Assembly (NCBI RefSeq): GCF_031119625.1
Contig: NZ_JAVHZV010000027.1
Span: forward strand, 1 to 64,000
DNA: 64,000 nucleotides
DNA from: Pseudomonas sp. G34
GTDB lineage: Bacteria > Pseudomonadota > Gammaproteobacteria > Pseudomonadales > Pseudomonadaceae
Direction of reading: 5' to 3'
Shown here: positions 60,712 to 64,000 of the stretch, piece by piece
Position numbering within the stretch: position 1 is the stretch's first letter
How the letters are laid out: each line of letters starts with the position of its first letter
Translations under genes and position numbers: made by a program
Notes under the pieces: model-generated
Seen by the model: the letters and a program-made list of their open reading frames with translations, nothing else
Databases searched by the model: none
What the model was told of the DNA's origin: nothing

Positions 60712-62105
60712 AACCACTGCTGAGCACCCGCGCCCTGGCCATCCGCACCGCCACGGCGCAACTGGTCGAGCCGCTGTCCATCGAGCTGTGGCCCGGCAAG
60801 GTGCTGACCATCATCGGCGAAACCGGCTCGGGCAAGAGCCTGTTCGCCCAGGGCATAGTCGGTAACCTGCCAGCGGGCCTCTCGGCCCACGGCGAGATCG
60901 AGCTGGCCAGCGGCCTGCGCGAGCCGGGCCAGGCCAGCGGCCGGCGTGCCGCCTGGGGCCGCGAACTCGCCGTGTTGCCCCAGGAGCCCTGGCTGAGCCT
61001 GGACCCGACCATGCGCGCCCTCGACCAAGTGAGCGAAACCTACCGCTACGTGGTCGGCAAGAGTGCCCAGGCCTCGCGCCAGCAAAGCCGCCAGGACCTG
61101 GCAGGGCTGGGTATCGAGCAGGCCGAGGCGAAGTTTCCGTTCCAGCTCTCCGGCGGCATGGCCCAGCGCCTGGCGTTCGCCGCGACTCACGCCGGCGGCG
61201 CCAAGGTGATGATCGCCGACGAGCCCACCAAGGGCCTCGATGCCGCGCGCATCGGCGAAGTGATCAGCCTGCTGCAGGCGGGCATCGCCGATGGCGGCGC
61301 GCTGCTGATCATCACCCACGATATCGAGGTGGCGCGCCAGCTCGGTGGCGAGGTGATGATCATGCTCAAAGGCCGGATCATCGAGAGCGGCAGCGCCGCG
61401 CAGGTGCTCGATGCACCGACCCACGAGTACACCCGCCGCCTGCTGGATGCCGACCCGGCGCGCTGGCCGCGTCATGAACCGCTGGCGCTGCGCGGCGAGC
61501 CGGTGGTGCAGGTGCGCGACCTGGCGGTGGAGCGCGGTGAGCGCGTGCTGTTCGAGGGTTTGTCGTTCGACGCGCGCCCCGGCGAAGTGGTTGGCGTGAC
61601 CGGCCCCTCCGGGTGCGGCAAGTCGACCCTGGGCGACGTCATCCTCGGCCTGATGCAGGCGCGCAGCGGCACGGTGAGCAAGCGCCGCGAGGCACCGCGC
61701 GTGGCCTTCCAGAAGCTCTACCAGGATCCGGTGGCGGCCTTCCCGCCGACCGTCACCCTGGGCCGCTGCCTGGCCGACCTGGTGAGCCTGCATCGCCTCG
61801 ATGCCAGCCGTATCGACGGTCTGCTCGCCCGCCTGCGCCTCGACCGCGGCCTGCTCGACCGGCTGCCCGGCAACGTCTCCGGCGGCGAGCTGCAACGCTT
61901 CTCGCTGCTGCGCGTGCTGCTGCTCGACCCGGTGTTCATCTTCGCCGACGAACCCAGCTCGCGCCTCGACCTGATCACCCAGCAGGAGATGATCGAGTTG
62001 CTGGTGGAGACGGCCCGGGAACGCAGCACCGCGGTGCTGCTGGTCAGCCACGACGAGGCGCTGATCGAAGCGGTGGCCGACCAGCGCATTCGCCTGGGGC
62101 ACTGA
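60708..62105 (+). CDS. ABC transporter ATP-binding protein with two fused ATPase domains
   Basis: 465 residues. Domain 1: Walker A GETGSGKS (about 39-46), signature LSGGMAQRL, Walker B VMIADEPTKGLD. Domain 2: Walker A GPSGCGKST, signature VSGGELQR, Walker B FIFADEPSSRLD. This replaces the two separate subunits DppD and DppF. Start overlaps the DppC-like stop (ATGA). The SRLD of domain 2 is an unusual D-loop. The four-gene operon ends here. Confidence 0.9.
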   Translation: MKPLLSTRALAIRTATAQLVEPLSIELWPGKVLTIIGETGSGKSLFAQGIVGNLPAGLSAHGEIELASGLREPGQASGRRAAWGRELAVLPQEPWLSLDPTMRALDQVSETYRYVVGKSAQASRQQSRQDLAGLGIEQAEAKFPFQLSGGMAQRLAFAATHAGGAKVMIADEPTKGLDAARIGEVISLLQAGIADGGALLIITHDIEVARQLGGEVMIMLKGRIIESGSAAQVLDAPTHEYTRRLLDADPARWPRHEPLALRGEPVVQVRDLAVERGERVLFEGLSFDARPGEVVGVTGPSGCGKSTLGDVILGLMQARSGTVSKRREAPRVAFQKLYQDPVAAFPPTVTLGRCLADLVSLHRLDASRIDGLLARLRLDRGLLDRLPGNVSGGELQRFSLLRVLLLDPVFIFADEPSSRLDLITQQEMIELLVETARERSTAVLLVSHDEALIEAVADQRIRLGH

Positions 62106-62126
62106 GCGGAGCGCTTGTGCCCGGCT

Positions 62127-62834
62127 TCAGGCCGGTGCACGACCGCCCGTGGCGAGCATCTCGCCGATCCAGCGCACCTGCTGCTCCAGCGCGTCATCCG
62201 CCAGGGTCCGCTGCGCGCGGGCCAGGCCAGCCAAGGTCTGTTGCTTGAGGCGCAGCAGGCGCTGCCATTTGGCGACGAACACCGGGCCGCGCGCCTGCAG
62301 CAGCAGCGGGCCGAAATACAGTTCCCGTTCGCTGTAGCGCGTCGGCTCACCCGGCTCGGCGACGATGATCTCGTAGAAGAAGCGGTTCTCCTGCAGCAGC
62401 TCCTCGTGGCAGATGCGGTAGCCGTTGTCCATCAGCCACCTGCGCAGCGGCTGCTCGCCGCCGTTGGGTTGCAGGATCAACCGTTGGTTGCCGCCAAGCC
62501 GCGCCTTGTCGCGCACGAGGATGTCGCGAATGGTCTCGCCGCCCATGCCGCAAAAGCTGATGGCGGTGATGCGGTCGCCGGGCTCGATGGCCGCCAAGCC
62601 GTCGGCCAGGCGCACGGCGATCCGCTCGCCCAGCCCATTCTCGCGCACGCTGCGTTCGACCGCGCGCAATGGCGTAAGCGCGACCTCGCCAGCCACCGCG
62701 GCGCTGATCAGGCCACGCTTCATCAGCGCGACGAGCAGGTAACCGTGGTCGGTGCCGATATCGGCAAGCCGCGCACCGGCCGGCACCTGGGCGGCGACGC
62801 GCTCAAGGCGTGCGGATAACTTGTGTGGGGTCAA
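62127..62834 (-). CDS. trmK: tRNA (adenine(22)-N1)-methyltransferase TrmK-like
   Basis: 235 residues. SAM-binding Rossmann motif RLADIGTDHGYLLVALMKRG (residues 22-41) and VAGEVALTPLRAVERSVREN, then the family's ISFCGMGGETIRDIL and LILQPNGGEQPLRRWL segments. Methylates N1 of A22 in tRNA in Firmicutes; gammaproteobacterial members are less characterised. Convergent with the ABC operon. Confidence 0.86.
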   Translation of the reverse strand: MTPHKLSARLERVAAQVPAGARLADIGTDHGYLLVALMKRGLISAAVAGEVALTPLRAVERSVRENGLGERIAVRLADGLAAIEPGDRITAISFCGMGGETIRDILVRDKARLGGNQRLILQPNGGEQPLRRWLMDNGYRICHEELLQENRFFYEIIVAEPGEPTRYSERELYFGPLLLQARGPVFVAKWQRLLRLKQQTLAGLARAQRTLADDALEQQVRWIGEMLATGGRAPA

Positions 62835-62941
62835 CGGCGGCCTCGTGATCAGCTCGCCCGCCAGGGCTTGGCAGAACGGCGGGCGATTCTGTCCGGCAAT
62901 GGCCGCTCAGGCAACTGCCAATGGCGCCGAGTGCGGCGTGC

Positions 62942-63469
62942 TCAGCAGACGCGTTGGCCGCCGATCAAGACGCCCACGCTGAGCGTGCCCACCTGCACGC
63001 CTTCACAGGCGCGCGCCTCTTCCAGGCATTGCAGGCAGTACTGCGCATTGACGCCATGGGCACACAACAGGTTCGCCGCGCCCGCATCGAGCAGGATGGC
63101 GCCGGCCTTGCGCGAGCGCATTTCCGGCAGCAGCTCGCCGACCAGCGCGGCCAGGTTCAGGCTCAGCTCGCTGGCCTCGGCGGCGTGATCCGCCGCATTG
63201 CTGGAATCCAGGCCGTAATACATGGCGTCGATCGGCCCGACGCTGCTGCGGATCGAGCGGATCATCGCCCTGGCCTGCTCCGGCCGCGTCAGCTCGCCGG
63301 TAAAGGTGCGGGTGGCGATGCCTTCGCTTTCCAGCACGCAGGTCAACGCCTCGACGCAGTGCGCATGGTCGGCCACCAGCACCACGTCATAGCCCTGGTT
63401 GCCGTACTGGCGGGCGGCCAGCGCGCCGACGCTGTGCTGCGCCCCGAAGACCACCAAAGTTCGCTTCAT
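62942..63469 (-). CDS. Short SDR-like NAD(P)-binding protein, catalytic motif degenerate
   Basis: 175 residues, shorter than typical SDR enzymes (about 250). N-terminal Rossmann turn VVFGAQHSVGALAARQYGNQ and strand VVLVADHAH fit SDR dinucleotide binding; MYYGLDSSNAADHAAE is the NNAG-like region. The expected Tyr-x3-Lys is replaced by YCLQC (Tyr-x3-Cys), so classical dehydrogenase chemistry is doubtful. Function unknown. Divergent from the response regulator. Confidence 0.72.
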   Translation of the reverse strand: MKRTLVVFGAQHSVGALAARQYGNQGYDVVLVADHAHCVEALTCVLESEGIATRTFTGELTRPEQARAMIRSIRSSVGPIDAMYYGLDSSNAADHAAEASELSLNLAALVGELLPEMRSRKAGAILLDAGAANLLCAHGVNAQYCLQCLEEARACEGVQVGTLSVGVLIGGQRVC

Positions 63470-63665
63470 GCCTCAACCCGCCCGTAAGTTGCGTGCACAG
63501 GCCCGGCGCTCCAGCTACGCCTCGTGGGCGGCAGCCGCCTTGCCTCAGCGGCCTGGTTGGCCGTTGCTATCGATGGTCACCCGGCAACATTGCCTGAACA
63601 TTGCGCCGTGGTTTTGCCGGCTCCGCTACTATGTGCCGCTCCGATAACCCGCGCGGTAATGCACC

Positions 63666-64000
63666 TTGCGAATCCTCCTCGTCGAAGATGACCTGCCCAT
63701 GGCCCAGGCCCTGCAAGAGGCACTGGGCCGGCACGGTTTGCTGGTGGACAGCGTGCACTCGCTGGCTGCGGCGGGGGCCACCTTACGGCTGAACGTGCAC
63801 GATCTGCTGATTCTCGACCGCGGCCTGCCCGATGGCGATGGCGTGGGCTTCATCGCCACCGCCAGGCGGCTGTGCCCGGCGCTGCCCATCGTGCTGCTCA
63901 CCGCCCGTGGCGAGATCGCCGAGCGGGTCGACGGCCTCGATCGCGGTGCCGACGATTACCTGGTCAAGCCGGTGGCCGTCGACGAACTGCTGGCCCGGGT
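63666..64000 (+). CDS. Response regulator, receiver domain (partial, runs off right edge)
   Basis: First 111 codons of an OmpR-like two-component regulator, likely continuing with a winged HTH. Receiver motifs: acidic pair in LLVEDDLPMAQ, phospho-acceptor in LLILDRGLPDGDG (about D51), Thr in VLLTARGE, and the Lys of DYLVKPV. A TTG is the only plausible start because a TAA lies in frame 9 bases upstream. Partner kinase not in window. Confidence 0.85.
   Translation, partial: MRILLVEDDLPMAQALQEALGRHGLLVDSVHSLAAAGATLRLNVHDLLILDRGLPDGDGVGFIATARRLCPALPIVLLTARGEIAERVDGLDRGADDYLVKPVAVDELLAR

Noticed and set aside
1..64000. CRISPR arrays, insertion sequences, tRNA genes
   Set aside because: No regularly spaced repeats with unique spacers, no transposase or terminal repeats, and no tRNA cloverleaf sequence (apart from the tmRNA acceptor half) were found.

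Overview
This is about 64 kb of chromosome from a GC-rich gammaproteobacterium, almost certainly a Pseudomonas. The evidence is a PrrF-type iron sRNA next to a cbpA-like gene, a tmRNA with the tag ANDENYEGYALAA, an archaic Csu/CupE-type pilus operon, REP elements with GTGGGAGCGGGC-type ends, and a gene order like that of P. aeruginosa/P. putida (msrPQ-pssA-ilvC-ilvHI; mrcB to cbpA to prrF; tesB to HDAC-like to PP_4765-family flavoprotein). Most of the window is core genome. No CRISPR array, insertion sequence, integrase or tRNA gene was seen.

Layout. 1-310: three tandem leftward promoters with identical 16-bp spacing, read as the promoter block of an rRNA operon beyond the left edge. 320-7421: MsrPQ periplasmic methionine sulfoxide repair, phosphatidylserine synthase, and branched-chain amino acid synthesis (ilvC with divergent ilvY; ilvI-ilvH). 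7928-15722: DUF4124 protein, YqcC, TPR lipoprotein, PBP1B, a kinase/ATPase fusion, a pentapeptide protein, a TfoX C-terminal-like protein, a cyclic-nucleotide binding protein, then PrrF and a 58-residue ORF. 15726-21905: Bcr/CflA efflux pump with TetR regulator, and a copper module (CopZ-like, CopA, CueR) with a CueR operator. 21949-27693: six-gene Csu/CupE-like pilus operon. 28000-35978: TesB, GNAT, HDAC-like enzyme, flavoprotein, VOC protein, and an RNA-related run (NYN nuclease, DEDDh exonuclease, RhlE helicase, GNAT).

36018-38855: LacI regulator and glucarate dehydratase with twin palindromic operators, surrounded by repeats, followed by a four-unit REP array (38932-39426). 39469-44742: a 4-guanidinobutyrate/2-ketoarginine catabolic cluster (LysR, ureohydrolase, sodium symporter, ThDP decarboxylase). 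44760-49241: HrpB, a lipoprotein, a cation-efflux protein and a small secreted protein. 49347-49738: tmRNA. 49881-53381: a less conserved stretch with a lipoprotein, a tandem glycine riboswitch driving a TRIC/YicG-family membrane protein, and an acyltransferase. 53382-62105: an NCS1 permease with a broken N-terminus, a nitrilase, a small membrane protein, a LysR regulator and a four-gene peptide/nickel-type ABC transporter with a two-domain ATPase. 62127-64000: TrmK, a degenerate SDR-like protein and the start of an OmpR-type response regulator.

I found no clearly new defence or mobile system. The least explained units are the permease-nitrilase-membrane protein-ABC cluster, the NYN/exonuclease/helicase run, and the REP array.
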